Shown: positions 23,290-36,084, numbered from the stretch's first letter. The stretch is DNA of 64,000 bases from Dipodascopsis uninucleata var. uninucleata (GCA_030568195.1 JAJLTO010000005.1:248001-312000); one strand, 5' to 3'. Notes: generated by a model from the sequence alone, not told the origin. Numbers and translations: made by a program.

Positions 23290-24330
23290 TGATGGTCATT
23301 CTATTTATATCACTCTGGATACCAAGCTTTTGAGGAATGAATTTGCTTTATAGGTTGATGTGTCGATAATGTTTTGTACTGTTTGCTGTCAATTATTGCT
23401 ATACCAGCTGTAGTCTATGTTCTTTACGCTTTACGGCCACCATATCTTTGGCAGCTTATACTTTCAAGACAAGAATATCAGTGACTGTTACATTGAACTT
23501 TTTTTTTGCTTCACAGAATTGTACACGAAGTGGTCTTACTTAATATATCTTTTTAGTATGTAATGTCTGTCTTACGTAGTTATCTAGATCATCTAATCAG
23601 ATACCTCCAATAGTATGTTTAATACCCTTAACCAGCTATGTGAACTGAGATCTTTATATGGTGATGATGTGTCTGGTCCATATTAGGAATGGTACGTGGG
23701 ACTTCATTTTCGAATAGACTGAATTACTGACGCGTATGAACATGCATCTGTTCACAAATTCAATAGGCATTTATTGACCTTTCGACCTCAATCGGGCGCA
23801 CCTGTACACAAAAGGATAAGTATATTGTACGAATAATAAGAATACATCTGTTACTGCAAAGATCTAAGGGTTTGAATCTCTAACGACTATTCATGCTCTG
23901 CACAAGGAAGATAGACTATTTTGGACCAACAGTCAGTAAGCGAAGTCTAGTAAAGATTATTAAAAAAAAGTAAGAGCTTCAAATAATATAATTAGCATTA
24001 ATATTTTACAATACAGAACTCCTAAAGAAACTAGTTCACGAATAAGTAATAACGTACATGATCGTGAACACACACAAACATACTGTGCTTAGTAACTCGT
24101 AGCAGTCCCTATGGAATGAAGCGCCAGTAAACATTTATTCTACTATGGCAATTGCAACAAGCAGACATATGAGGGAAGAGTGACTTAATGATTAATTAAA
24201 ACTCGTAAACGACAAAACAAAGAAAAATTTTAAGTCTATATTGAACTATATCCAATGTCTGTACCTATAATATAATATAATATAGATATAAGATATAGAA
24301 TATAGAAACCTATCAATTGAAAAAGCCAGT
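23290..24330. other. Intergenic, convergent 3' ends
   Basis: AT-rich spacer between the unknown gene (+) and cytochrome c (-). Short AT repeats lie near 24267-24305. No coding potential seen. Confidence 0.5.
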
Positions 24331-24883
24331 TTAAGCAGTAGACTCCTTCAAATAGGTAATAAGATCGTTTCTGTCTTTTGGCTTCTTGAGACCAGCGAAG
24401 GCCATCTTAGTACCAGGCAAGTACTTCTTTGGATTCTCTAGGTAGTCGAAGAGAGTATCATCACCCCACAGGACACCAGCCTTCTTATTGGCATCAGTGT
24501 AAGTGTAACCATCAACGGTACCAGAGGTTCTACCGAAAAGACCGTGAAGGTTAGGACCGACCTTGTTAGCACCGCCGGCTTCGACAGTGTGGCACTGAGC
24601 GCATCTGGTCTTAAAAAGGGTAGCACCCTTTTTAGCATCACCTAAAGTCAGTAGTTAGCCAGGTAAATTCTTCAATTACAGAGATATAGACTATCATTGT
24701 CATGGCTGATCTAGTTCATTGTCTTCAATCAAATATTTCTGCGAGAACGACTCTTTAAACGTCGCTCTTCTCACTTCGTTCTTCCGCAAATCCCAGTCAT
24801 GAACTGCACGAATAATCTTTGCATACAACCCGCAAATATACAGAGAAATAATATTCAAATTACATACCAGCAGAATAAGGCAT
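24331..24883 (-). CDS. CYC1: Cytochrome c
   Basis: Seen: exon 1 24883..24868 (16 nt, MPYSA plus the first base of a Gly codon), intron GTATGT...TTTAG of 226 nt, exon 2 24641..24331; 108 residues. The haem attachment motif CAQCH, the [13 protein letters not shown] block and the Met-ligand segment [13 protein letters not shown] are intact. The C terminus reads [11 protein letters not shown]. Known: mitochondrial electron carrier between complexes III and IV; yeast iso-1 is 109 residues. Codon use in exon 2 is strongly biased (AAG, GGT/GGA, ACC), as expected for a highly expressed gene. CCAAT-type pentamers (minus strand at 25146-25150, plus strand near 25232) in the upstream DNA fit HAP-complex control of respiratory genes, but this is inference. 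Confidence 0.97.
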
Positions 24884-27179
24884 TTTGACTATATATTATC
24901 TTTTTATCTGAAGATTTATACGATTATATAGTTATATATTTAAATGTAAAAAATATACAAAGAAGAAAAGAATAAAATGAAAAAAAATTCAAGAATTTCA
25001 ATCAGAACTTGGTAGAATATAAATCTTTCCGTCGGCCCATACTGTCCTGGTCAACCTTTTTCGCAAAGGCACGTCCCGTGCAGCATGAGCCCCCCGGTCT
25101 AATACTACCGAATCGTGGCGCAACAACATAATTCAAATAAATTCGATTGGTTGCCACAGTCACTAGACCGGGTAAAATGCCCTCAGCGCCAGCATGCGGG
25201 TAATATTTTTCATGCTGAGGCGAAATACGAACCAATTAGAGTAGCAGTGATTTATGTTACAACATATGTTTCCTTTCTGGAGAGCATTTTATCGCGCTAT
25301 AACATTGGCCATACCTGATATAATGGAGTAGCCGGAAAATTCAGTAAATCATGCAATTATGGTACCATTCGGGTTTGTTGTCTAATTTTGACGCTCAATT
25401 AGAACAAGCGATATTTGTGCACTGGAATTTTGGCGTGGACCAATCCTTGAGTGTTTTGGGGATTGATTGACAATGGAATGATATTATTCTATAACAAGAA
25501 CGTGAAGATTCGCGCGTAAAAGAGCCCAGTTTTCGTCCAAATTTGTAGGCAATTTCACACTACGCAGCTACAGCAGATCAATTGTCGTAATAAACAACTG
25601 GGGAGCGCTCGTCTGTGATCATTGCCAGCATATCCGTGGCCATTTCGAAGCATATATGCCTTACAGTCACTAACACGAAAATATACCGGAATCCTCTCTA
25701 CCATATGTCATTGTATCGCACTGCCACCAGCCACCGTGGCGCAAGAAAAATGACATCATGCTCCGAACCCATAATAAGGGTATTGTATTATAATAATTAC
25801 CCTACATCAGCGCTTGCGTTTAGGGAAAATGATGACGCAAATCATCAATGGCACAAGGATAGGGTAATGGCAATTGCAGTGTGGACCATTACAAAAGTTG
25901 TAGTAGGTACATTAAAGCATGACAACCAAACTTGTTTGTGGTGTAGAAAAAATTTAGAACCGCATTTAGAGACAGCTAATCTATAGGTTAGAAAAATCTG
26001 GCAAGTTAATTAAGGAAATTTGCCAATAGTCATTAGGTGTCACCTTCTTATAGAAGGGATATAATATCAGCAGTAAGTCAAAGGGTATTGCATAAACTGA
26101 TAACAAAAGATCAAGCAGTTACGTGACAATTAGAGCAATCATCCAACTGCATCCATATATTAGGTCTCAAATTCAGATTGTGGAGCTCAGCTATCTATCT
26201 GATCTGGATAGGGATATCATTTCTTGCTTATTTAGGTCTGGTATCAAATTGACAAGATCAAGAACTCAGAAAGTCTACGAAGGATCAAGCTAAATATACA
26301 TTTCTGATGGAAATTTGGAGTGATATCTGATAGAAAAAAATCCTCCGTTGTTCATTAAAATCCAGAAAGCTTTTGGACACCAATAAATAAGCAAAAGGCA
26401 CATTTCCAGAATCGATCACTAGGAGCAGATTGTCGAGACTTCAAAGATCACTCACAATTTCAGCAACCGAACAAATATACAAAAGCTTTGTATTTGCTAT
26501 TGAATTTGCGCATAGTCATTTATCTTAAAAGTTTTACAAGATTGAGTGTGTATATAATCGGAGTAGTCTTTGTCACTGGAAAAAGCTCATCAGAGTTAAA
26601 TCTTTAACGCAATTAAGGAGCGTAGAGTGAATATTTGGAAAGCAGAGTAGTTAACAATTTCCTTTGTTACCAGGTACTTGAAAGAAATAGGAAATTGTGA
26701 ACTTGATAAGTATCTCACGACAAGTTCATTAATCTGGTGACATCAAAGGTAGCTTAGTACCTCACCTTTCGATTGTTCTGGTTAATCCTTTTCTCCTCTT
26801 GTTTTGCGCCAATACTAAAGAGCGGACTCTCATTACATTTTTCTCTCACTTCGACTCACGCAAGATAATCTTATTGAAGTATTTTTTGAAGTCAGTTCTA
26901 CATACTGACAAGAGAGGAATTTTATTTAAGAAGTCGCTTATTAATACTTGCGTGGCATAAATTTGGTGGAGACAATTTTCTGAAGATCTAGATCGGTAAG
27001 AGTACGGAAGAACTACAGAAGAGGATTTGCGTCAAAAACTTGAAAAATAGTTTCTTGATATAGAAGCTTAGTGGAAAGAAGCTCAAAAAATTCTTTTTTT
27101 TCTACTGGCTTGACGCAAGAAGTGAGAAGGAAGATAGCGGGTTTTGCAACTAATTGGATCAATCACTCCATACTCAGTC
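24884..27179. other. Divergent intergenic region, cytochrome c / kinase
   Basis: 2.3 kb between two outward-facing genes. The cytochrome c side has CCAAT-like boxes around 25146 and 25232 and a short GC-rich patch at 25070-25130. A frame at 25615-25986 has no recognisable product. The last 400 bases before the kinase are probably 5' leader. Confidence 0.5.
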
Positions 27180-28578
27180 ATGCAAAGTCATCACCGTCTG
27201 AATCTTCACGGAAGCAATGTTGTGATACTGAATAACTCGACTCTTAGCGGTAAATGTTTTATGGATAGCGTTGATAACGGAAATGAATGTGCGAATGTTA
27301 ATAACTCAAGCAGTGCTGATAATAAAAGTTCTGAAGATATAATATCTGGAGGACTGGACAATTCTGTTGTTCAAAGCATGAGCGAGATTCAACTTGATCG
27401 TGGCTCTGAGAGACATACTCTTTCAGCGACGTCGTCATCTTCTGATTTGGATTATTCACATGGTTCTGAAAGCGATTCTAAACTAGACGTGTCAACAAAC
27501 AACAGTCGAAGTGCCTCTACTTCAGCTTCTGTTTCTGTGGATAACTTTGGTCGACGACCTTCGACATCTACTGATCTCGTAGTAGCAGAGAACGATCAAG
27601 ATGTTTACAAGCATAAGAAGTCAAGGAATTGGTTTACAATTTTAGAAGACATGGGACAAGGCGCATATGGGCAAGTGAAGCTGGCTCAATATAAGCCTCC
27701 ACGTAACAAGGTTAGTGCAATAGTAGTGAATCTGCGGTATATGTGAGTTTCACAATTCTGACTCGCTATTATAGAAAGTGGTTCTTAAATTTGTCACCAA
27801 GAAGCGTATATTGGTTGACACATGGATTCGCGATCGAGCATTAGGAACCATTCCACTTGAAATTCATGTATTGCAATATTTACGGAAATACCCTCATCGT
27901 AATGTAGTCGAAATGCTAGATTTCTTTGAGGATGAAATTAATTATTACATTGAAATGGAGCCTCACGGAATACCAGGAATGGATTTATTTGACTATATTG
28001 AACTCAGAACAAACATGGATGAAGCAGAATGCAGAAGTATATTTTATCAAGTGGCTTCTGCCATAGCTCATCTGCACAGTGTTGGTGTAGTCCATCGTGA
28101 TATTAAGGATGAGAATATAATTCTCGATGGCGATGGAAATATAAAGCTCATTGATTTTGGAAGTGCTGCCTATACGAAAAATGCTCCTTTTTCTGTTTTC
28201 GTTGGAACTATAGATTACGCTGCGCCTGAAGTACTGAAGGGTCAGTCATACAACGGCAAAGAGCAAGATATTTGGGCTGCTGGTATTCTGCTCTATACTA
28301 TAATTTACAAAGAAAATCCATTCTATGATGGAGATGAAATACAGAATGCTGATTTACGAATACCATATGTGATGTCTGAAGAAAGTGTTGCTTTAATACG
28401 AAAAATGCTGAGTCGCGACATTACTGCGCGTCCTACTATTTCTGAGGTTCTTAGTGATCCATGGCTCAAGGATTATGCAGATACCAATTCAAGTCCGATG
28501 GAGAGCATCGAAGCTGACGCTGCAGCTGCATCCACATTAGCGACTACCAGTAGTAGTCATATCGAGTCAGAATTATGA
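27180..28578 (+). CDS. Ser/Thr protein kinase, PAS-kinase (PSK) type catalytic domain without a PAS domain
   Basis: Seen: exons 27180..27710 and 27775..28578 (intron GTTAGT...TATAG), 444 residues. Residues 1-150 are Ser/Asn-rich with no folded domain. The kinase domain spans about 152-405: Gly loop GQGAYGQVKLAQY, ATP Lys in VVLKFV (about 182), catalytic loop HRDIKDENI (about 283), IDFGSAA, and VGTIDYAAPEV with ENPFYDGDEI after it. Known: the GTIDYAAPEV...PQDIWA-like block and YKENPFY are typical of PAS kinase (yeast Psk1/Psk2, human PASK), which adjusts sugar storage versus biosynthesis and translation. Odd: PASK proteins are much longer and carry an N-terminal PAS sensor, which is absent here. 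The first in-frame ATG is used; the frame is open upstream but has no earlier ATG. Confidence 0.85.
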
Positions 28579-30346
28579 AAACATATTTTCTTAACATAAT
28601 TTAACTCGCCTAAATAGGAAAGTATACTGTGTAGTTTTTCACAGTTAACGTCTATCGCATATTTAATATCTATGCGCATATACGTTCCACAAAAAAATTG
28701 CATTATCATTCGGTTCGGTCTCTTGGTTTAAAGTTGCTTTTACCTATTGCTCAGAGGACAAATGAAAGCTCGTTATTGGAGTATTGTCTATATTGTTCGC
28801 TCCAATATTTTCTATTGTCATGAATATTCCTTATATATATTCTATGTTCATATCGTGCATACAAATATATTTTAGGATTTGTTTGCGGATGATGGAGCTC
28901 GTTTGGATACGAGAATAGTCTTCTACTTGTTTTATGTCATATTTTATCTACTTTGGAGTATATACTTGCATGTTGTTACGGATTTTGTTAGGGGTTTTGT
29001 TATTATTTTGTTTAACTTTAATGGTTTATCTGATTTATATTGTTCTATCATTAGATTACTATTTTTGATCGTATTATAGCTGTTTACTTCCTCATCATGT
29101 GTGGATTTTTTCGTTATGTCTCTTTATGTCTTGGCCGTCTTTTCTATATTTGAATTATTCTATCTGATCTTGGTCTGATATGTTTCTGTCTTCATCGAAC
29201 ATCATGGTCGTCCACTCTAATTCAACCGTGGCTCAAATTTCACAAATAATCCTTTTTAGAGTAAGTTGCATTTATTCACTTCATTGTCTGAAAATTATGA
29301 TACGTGATTCGATTTTGTATAATAATATAATTACATACATAAAAATGAGTATTAAATTTTCCTTTCTATAACATGTTATTTTTAAATTCAATATTCTACC
29401 GTATGGATTTGGTTACTACAAATCAATATCTTATAAATCTGTATATCAATATAGACTTATTCTAATATCTATAAGAAAGCTAGTAAGTACGTAGCTCTGT
29501 CATAATATAAACCTTTAGAGGTATCGAGGTTGGTTTCATCTGCTTGTATAATCTCAGGAGTAAAATTACCCAAGCGTACTAGTAAATCCCATTTCATTAT
29601 TTGATATCTATTTAATTTAAGAGTTAGATGTATCAGTACCCAACATATACACAGGTCAGCTACTTGCACGGACTATTCTAGTCATTTATTATAGATTTAT
29701 AGGAATTAATTAAAGGATAGAGAGACACATATATCTTTACTGGATCTGTGGGACAGGGCTTCACATAGTGGGAGGTTATCAGCGTCTAGAATCTAAGCGA
29801 TTGAACCACCCAGAGGCGAGTTTCAAAACGTCTCAATTATATTCGTTTTGGAATGAGCGCCAAAAAGGTATGTAATATTTTAGTTATCGACTTGTGATCA
29901 AAGAAATATTTTGCTCGTGTAAACAAAAAGCTCAAAATCATTTTATCACTCGAACGAATGAACGGCGTTACATCCAAAAAAACGTCTAAAGGGCACCTTC
30001 GTTGTTCATGCTTGACATCATATTTACAAATTTGGATGATCATTCGAATCATATACGTTTCGTATACTCATCTACTAGTCCACACAGAACCTAACGATAT
30101 TTCTTCGTTCTTTAGTTAACCGGACACCAGGAAATGGTGCAATTAGGTGCGTATTTATAATCGCCGATTTTGATGTTTTAATATTCAAAATATTGTCTAC
30201 AAGGAATATATTTTATATTCCTTTGACATTGTTGTGAATTTAAGTGAGAGAATGAAGACTGCCTATTTTCATTTTCAATAAGTCAGACATCACAGAATGG
30301 GTACTCATAATCGTTATCAAATGATTAGATAGACTAACAGGACTCG
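28579..30346. other. Intergenic between kinase and GYP1
   Basis: 1.8 kb, T-rich after the kinase. Contains an imperfect hairpin (29770-29777 with 29804-29811). No coding exon recognised. Confidence 0.5.
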
Positions 30347-32214
30347 ATGTTCGGTCGTGCAACAGATTCTGCAGGACGAGGGACGACGGCAGCTACTTTT
30401 CTAAAGACGACTTTCTCGAGGCAGCAGCAACAACAAAGAAATGCACATTCATATATGTGAGTATGAGATACAAATGGTCTGCTATCTTCGAGCTTTAAAA
30501 GAGAGAAGCAAAATGAATAGCAATAGTTAGACTTGGTACTATGACGACTAAAGGAGGTGCTAACGTTTTATGCTCGTTTCATCAATAGGCCAGTATTGTC
30601 TGATGATCCCAAGCCATATGGAGCTGGTTATTCACATGTTGCACATGCTGATATGTTAAAGTAAGAGTTTTTTATATATGGTCAATTTGAATCGTGATAT
30701 AAATATGGAACCTCTATGTTTTTTGCTGTCTTATACGCTAACTGTCATCACGTATTAGATCTGGAAGCACAAAAAGTGTTAACGGCAAAGTCAGCAGTAA
30801 CAGTACACCAGAGTTGGCAGCATTACAGCAATCTGATAGGAAGCTGTCGTATGCTGATTTAGATGATGATTGGGATGCTAGCTTTGACACAGATGTACTA
30901 TCTCTGAGTCGAAAATCAGCTTCGCCGACATTTGCGTCGCCTACTGTGGTTCATAGAGCGCAACCATTTATACAACAGACACATAACAATGATATTCTTG
31001 AGGAGAATAGTAATGTGTCAAATTCTCAACAAAAATCAGGATCACACTCAAGTTCGGCGTTAGCTATGGATTCACTGTATAGCTCTAGACGTAATTTTGG
31101 ACAAAGCATAAAGCCACAGTATGAAAATATAATGAAGGATCCTGCAAATCTCCTTCACCTAATATATCATCCTGTTGGATCACTTGCAGGTAAAAGTGAT
31201 ACAGAAATTGAATTCATTAATGCAAGAATATCTAGAATAAACAAATTTAAGAGAGTGCTTCAAGCAAGTAATGTTGACATTTCTATGCTGCGCAATCTAG
31301 CTTGGTCTGGTATACCTAATGAGATTAGACCGATGGCATGGCAAATTCTACTGGGATACTTACCAGGTAATGCCGATAGAAGGGTTTCTACACTTGCTCG
31401 AAAGCGAAAAGAGTATAGTGATGGTGTGGCACAAGCATTTGATAATGGTGTAGACCATTCCGTATGGCACCAAATTAGTATAGATGTTCCGAGAACAAAC
31501 CCGCACTTGAAGTTATATAGCTTTGATCATACCCAAAAATCGCTGGAACGCATCCTCTATGTATGGGCCATACGACATCCTGCCAGCGGATATGTACAAG
31601 GGATTAATGATTTAGTAACACCTTTTTTCCAGGTGTTCCTATCTGCATACATTGATGCTGATGTTGAGACTTTCGATCCGGGACAGTTACCAAAGGAAAT
31701 TTTAGATGTTGTGGAAGCTGACACTTTTTGGTGTTTAACAAAGCTGTTAGACGGTATTCAAGATAATTATATATTTGCACAACCGGGAATTCAACGTCAA
31801 GTTGCAGCGTTAAAGGATCTTACGCAGAGAATAGATGCCAGTCTAGTGAAACACCTGCAGAGCGAAAATGTCGAATTCATTCAATTTTCTTTTAGGTGGA
31901 TGAACTGTCTACTTATGCGTGAAGTAAGCGTTCAAAATACCATACGAATGTGGGACACGTATATGGCAGAAGGTAGTACTGGTTTCTCTGAATTTCATCT
32001 GTATGTTTGTGCAGCATTTTTGGTTAAGTGGTCATCGCAAATCCAGACTATGGATTTTCAAGAGATCATGATGTTTTTGCAATCGTTGCCTACAAAAGAT
32101 TGGGGTGAGAAGGAAATTGAACTCCTACTGAGTGAGGCATATATGTGGCAATCGCTATTCAAGAATGCTACCGCACATCTGCGACCGGGCGGTAGTGGGC
32201 GTAGTGATGGCTGA
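30347..32214 (+). CDS. GYP1: Gyp1/TBC1D22-type Rab GTPase-activating protein
   Basis: Seen: exons 30347..30456, 30589..30660 and 30759..32214, total 545 residues. Introns are GTGAGT...AATAG and GTAAGA...ATTAG, both in phase 2. The N-terminal 200 residues are low complexity; the TBC domain follows. It contains the Arg finger in IPNEIRPMAWQILLGY (about residue 249) and the Gln finger in YVQGINDL (about 339-341). Later conserved strands include RWMNCLLMRE and MWDTYMAEG. Known: Gyp1 stimulates GTP hydrolysis by Ypt1/Rab1 and related Rabs at the Golgi; both catalytic fingers act in trans. The wording SGYVQGINDLVTPFF is characteristic of the Gyp1/TBC1D22 branch. Both fingers are intact, so an active GAP is expected. 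Confidence 0.92.
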
Positions 32215-32721
32215 GTATAGTCAGTGACTCATAACTATTTCAAGTAGGAATTTTTCTTTACCAAGTATTCTTGTTGATATGCAATTTCATAGTCAGCTTG
32301 ACTTACTGACGGAGAGTAATTTTGTTGAGAGTTGCAGTCAAAAAAGTGACAGGCACTATTGAGACTGAGAAATAGCCATAAGTTACCATTGAATTTACTA
32401 TCAACCTCATCATATAATTATTATCATAACATTATTAATACGTTAATAAAAGTAATAGTTAGGGAACGTGTAATATTGTAGACGCATAAATTACTGGGTT
32501 TTTTGGAAATAACATAGCGGATATTTTTTTCATAAAATCTAGTTCATAGGAGACAAATTCATGTCATGTACTCATACTTCCTTATGTATCATATATAATC
32601 AATTTTGGCAACAAGAGAATGTAGGATATCTATATACATATATATAAGCACAAAATTCCATGTAGTTAAAATTCCGTACACCTAAGAGGCTCTACAAAGC
32701 TCAGACAGTCGACTAGCGGGA
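32215..32721. other. Intergenic, convergent 3' ends of GYP1 and bS18m genes
   Basis: AT-rich, with a short TATATA run near 32630-32645. No gene seen. Confidence 0.5.
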
Positions 32722-33535
32722 CTATAGACGACCAACTCTGCTAGTCTCAAATGCCCGGAAAAACAATTTGTCGGTGGATCTGTGAGTTGTAGACAACAGG
32801 CCAGCCATTCTTGCTCGCTTTATAGATCTTGAAATCCTGCGATGGTTTTTCGCAGTCAACTGAGTGACATTTCGGGAATAAATTCTTCCTACAGGCGAAA
32901 TGAAGTCAGAAAGAAACGTAACATCTTTGTACATCTGGAGAGGATCTATCTCGGCCTCATCAAGCTGGTCATATGGCGTTTTTCGTAAATACTTTTCAGT
33001 TGGCTTAGCCGTATTTCTTAGTGCAAAATCGGTAGGATTGTATATTGATCCTATGCGAAACTTTTTGATGTACTTTGGCAAAATTTGGTTGCGCTTAAAA
33101 CGATATTTTTCTTGCTCGGTGGCCAGGATATCCTTTGCACGTCGTGTAACAGCAGCTTTCGTATTCTCTGTGACATTTTCCATTATTCTCAGAGCGTCAG
33201 AAGCATTTCCTTTGGTCTTCCCGGCATCTTTTAGTTTAGACCAATCGGCCCCTAGTAATCGTCGTTTGTTGTCAGGACCACTTTCTTTAGCTAGAGCACC
33301 CTCGGTAAGTTCATGAACAGCTTTCATTATCTGAAGCTTCTTGTTTTTATCTGAAGCTACAGAAGAGAAATCAGTATTATATCGGACCACATAATCAATT
33401 CAGTTACATACATCCTTGCCCACCACTGCTCTTGACGCATGTCGACTGCGAGAACTGACGTCTAGCACAGTTCTGCAGTTTACTTGAATGGCCACTTATA
33501 CTTCTAAACAGCGACCTCGCAGACATTATGAGCAT
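32722..33535 (-). CDS. RSM18: Mitochondrial small-subunit ribosomal protein bS18m (Rsm18)
   Basis: Seen: exon 1 33535..33412, intron GTATGT...CTGTAG (33411..33357), exon 2 33356..32722; 252 residues. Exon 1 encodes an Arg/Ser-rich, acid-poor leader (MSARSLFRSISGH...ARRQFSQS) typical of a mitochondrial presequence. The C-terminal third matches bS18: DPLQMYKDVTFLSDFISPVGRI followed by TAKNHRRISRSIKRARMAGLL. Known: S18 sits on the platform of the mitochondrial 30S-like subunit. The middle segment (about residues 60-150) is a basic extension absent from bacterial S18, and yeast Rsm18 is much shorter. A second ATG at 33526 is an equally plausible start (249 residues). The intron separates the leader from the mature protein. 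Confidence 0.85.
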
Positions 33536-34105
33536 CCAATTCCTCAGTTCCACTATTCGAAAAGGACAAATTGCAAGAGCTTGTAGCTTCAAAGTGACGC
33601 CTATTAGTAAAAGGCAGATCTCTTGACAGATGCCAGACGTCGTTTGAGTAGTTTTTCTTCCGATGTTGTGTAGCTTTTTTCTTTACTTATTAGCGTGCTC
33701 ATTTAAGGGCAAGGGTAAATCAAATTCATTTCAGCATGAGCTTATGGACAGCTAGCAATAGCGCTAGGAGCATATACATGTCAACGACTGTTCGTTTATG
33801 GCATAATAAGATTCTGGAATTATAATTTGTAATAGAGGGACGAAAGAACCGGTCAAAGTACCGTGTTCTACTATATACAAATAAAAGTAATATCAAAAAT
33901 AGCTTTAAAGAAGCTCGATGAGTGAAGTTCCTACTTGCATTACATGGATAGGATGCTGAATGCGATAACTGCAAATACTGCTATACAAATCGTATTCGGA
34001 ACGTTAAACGAGGTATTATGTGTCTAAAATAGTACTCAAATGTTAGACTAAGCAGATCATTGTTGAGGTACCCATTACCAAGAAAAAAATTAATATTAAC
34101 ACAAC
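33536..34105. other. Intergenic, upstream of bS18m gene
   Basis: Promoter of the bS18m gene and 3' flank of the Alba-domain gene. A minus-strand frame at 33726-33974 with hydrophobic stretches shows no family resemblance and is not called. Confidence 0.45.
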
Positions 34106-34672
34106 TTACACTTTGGCAGATGGTTCCTGGTCGGCACTGCTGTAAGAGTCGTCATCATCGGCAGTATGATCTATAACTTCGTCCTCAAATCCATCATCTG
34201 CATCGTTTTCCACTTCCACTTCGGTCTTAGATATGGCTACAGTACTCGTAGAACCGGCGTCCTGTGCTCTTTGACTCCCAGAACTAGAGCTGCAGCTAGC
34301 ACTGCCCAGTCTTGCACGCTTGTTACTATTTAAGGCTATGGGAGCACTGCCCAGCTGATGTTTTCGTTTCTGTGGACAAGTGAATCTGGCATCTTTGACA
34401 ATCCTCTCGACCGATGTGAGGTCTGCAGTTTTCTGCAATGCCGACGCTGCGAGCGGGTACTTTTCACGCAGCTTGCGGTACGCGATTTCGCCTACGGACA
34501 CCACTTTCTGGCACGCGCGGCCCTCTCCAGTAAGTGCTACTCCCAATGGTGCTCGCAATTGAGAATGCGTTTGAGCAATTGTTTGGCTCGCATCCGTCTC
34601 GTAATACTGCAATACCTTAGCTACGATCGGCTTAATTGTCGAGTGCTGATTTATTTCAATGCAAAGCTCCAT
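34106..34672 (-). CDS. Alba-domain protein, possibly an RNase P/MRP subunit (Pop6/Rpp25-like)
   Basis: Seen: a frame of 188 residues from the ATG at 34672. The first 90 residues fit the Alba fold pattern: a beta strand (LCIEINQHS), a helix (IKPIVAKVLQYYE), then GVALTGEGRACQKVVSVGEIAYRKLRE, which has the GxAxxK-x-VSVAEI signature of the superfamily. The C terminus is a low-complexity Ser/acidic tail (about 130-188), with a basic NSNKRAR cluster before it. Known: eukaryotic Alba proteins include Rpp20/Pop7 and Rpp25/Pop6 of RNase P/MRP and RNA-binding regulators. Inferred: a nuclear or RNA-bound protein; the subfamily is uncertain. Upstream of the ATG the minus strand reads CTTCACAG, a good splice acceptor, continuing in frame as AGNDGI. 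The true N terminus may therefore lie on an unrecognised upstream exon. Confidence 0.55.
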   Translation of the reverse strand: MELCIEINQHSTIKPIVAKVLQYYETDASQTIAQTHSQLRAPLGVALTGEGRACQKVVSVGEIAYRKLREKYPLAASALQKTADLTSVERIVKDARFTCPQKRKHQLGSAPIALNSNKRARLGSASCSSSSGSQRAQDAGSTSTVAISKTEVEVENDADDGFEDEVIDHTADDDDSYSSADQEPSAKV

Positions 34673-36084
34673 TATGCCATCATTTCCAGCAGCTGTGAAG
34701 TAGTGCCTTTACAATTAGTTTATGCTAAAAAAAAATTTTTCTGGCCGATGGTGGAGTCTTAGCAGACACTCAGTGATCAACGTAAAAATGACTAGTCCTT
34801 GTTATATCACCACCCTGATCCGAGATGCTATCGCTGAGATATACTAGAATCTGCGCAGGCAAGTACTATGACAACAGTATTACTAATAAAGCCTGTTGCT
34901 ACAATAATTATACGAATTACTGCAAATTAGTGTTGCGGTCTTAATGTAAGCTGTTTTAATAATCCTTGTTGTATATATATAATATCTGGTTCCAAATTAG
35001 AATTAGCGGACATGTCCATATCAATTAGAAAAATAAAAAAAATTTATTATTATTGTATTAAAAAGCCACAACTACGACCCTAATATAAACACGTAAGTAT
35101 TCTAAAATTACCAGTAGAAAAAGCGAGGTGGGCTTTGTCACTTTAGTGTCATAAATGAGACGACAATCATCGTGCTCGTCATACCATTCACAACAGTAAA
35201 TCGAAGGTCCTTTAACGTTTTTAGCGTCCATGTGCTTTAGCTTTGCTAGCTAAATGATGCCTGAAAACTGTATATTATGTAATTTGCACAAGAGAAATGG
35301 AAGGCAGCTTTATTATACGTGTCGGCCATATGAACTACAAGACCCTCGTTTGGTGCAGCTCGCATACATGCCATTTGTGAGCATAGCACATTTGCTGAGA
35401 TAAGCTGCGTTACCTAGTTCACATATCACTAAGGCGTGATTAGTCATTCTAAAGGGCCGTCGCTTATTAAATTATGCGGAATTTCACATCGTGTCCACGT
35501 ATGGTATAGCGCGAATTGTAAATGGTGTATTGGCATAGTAAGATAAGCCAGTGTCATAAAGTTTAAAGTCCCCTCTATTTACAGCATGCTAGATGCGCAA
35601 TCCTCTTCAGCATCATAGCGCGTGGCCCCTTTCCTCCGCCTTCTTTTTTCGCCTCTTCACGTTACATCGCGCTTTACCTGCATATTTCTAATTTCACAGC
35701 ACCGGAAATTCTGATATTGGTTTTCGGAATACGATATCAATCAGGGACACAGTGGGTACTTGTAAACGCACTGCTTAGTGACTAGACAACATTATAGGAT
35801 TTAAAGTCGGGAAGGCTCACGTTGTCCTAGAATATTTCATACCGTCATAAGAGAGGTGGTTGAATATCAGGTTTTTATACTTAGAAAGCAAAGGAGCCCC
35901 TGTGGATTTGGATGCAAGTTGCTACCAGGTCATTGTAATATACTTGTTCGATTAGTTAGTACGTGTACTCGCCAGCCATTCTTGTTTGTAGGAAATCAAG
36001 CGCGCAAACAGGCACTTCAGAAAATAGAAGCTTGCAGAAGCTGTGGTCACAGATAAAGAGCAATATTTGGTGGCAGTGATTGTG
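34673..36084. other. Divergent intergenic region, Alba-domain gene / AHC1-like gene
   Basis: 1.4 kb. It may hold a 5' exon of the Alba-domain gene close to 34680-35020, but I could not identify a coding exon with a matching donor. The rest has no coding signal. Confidence 0.45.

Noticed and set aside
25615-25986. 123-residue frame between cytochrome c and the kinase
   Set aside because: Product has no recognisable domain, and codon use does not resemble that of the real genes nearby.
29765-29850. tRNA-like stretch with GGTTCAATCGC on the minus strand and a nearby imperfect hairpin
   Set aside because: It resembles box B, but no 5-bp T-stem, no acceptor pairing and no oligo-T terminator could be built around it in either orientation.
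33726-33974. 82-residue minus-strand frame with hydrophobic segments
   Set aside because: No initiating ATG at its start, no match to known small membrane proteins, and AT-rich DNA easily gives Leu/Ile/Phe-rich frames.
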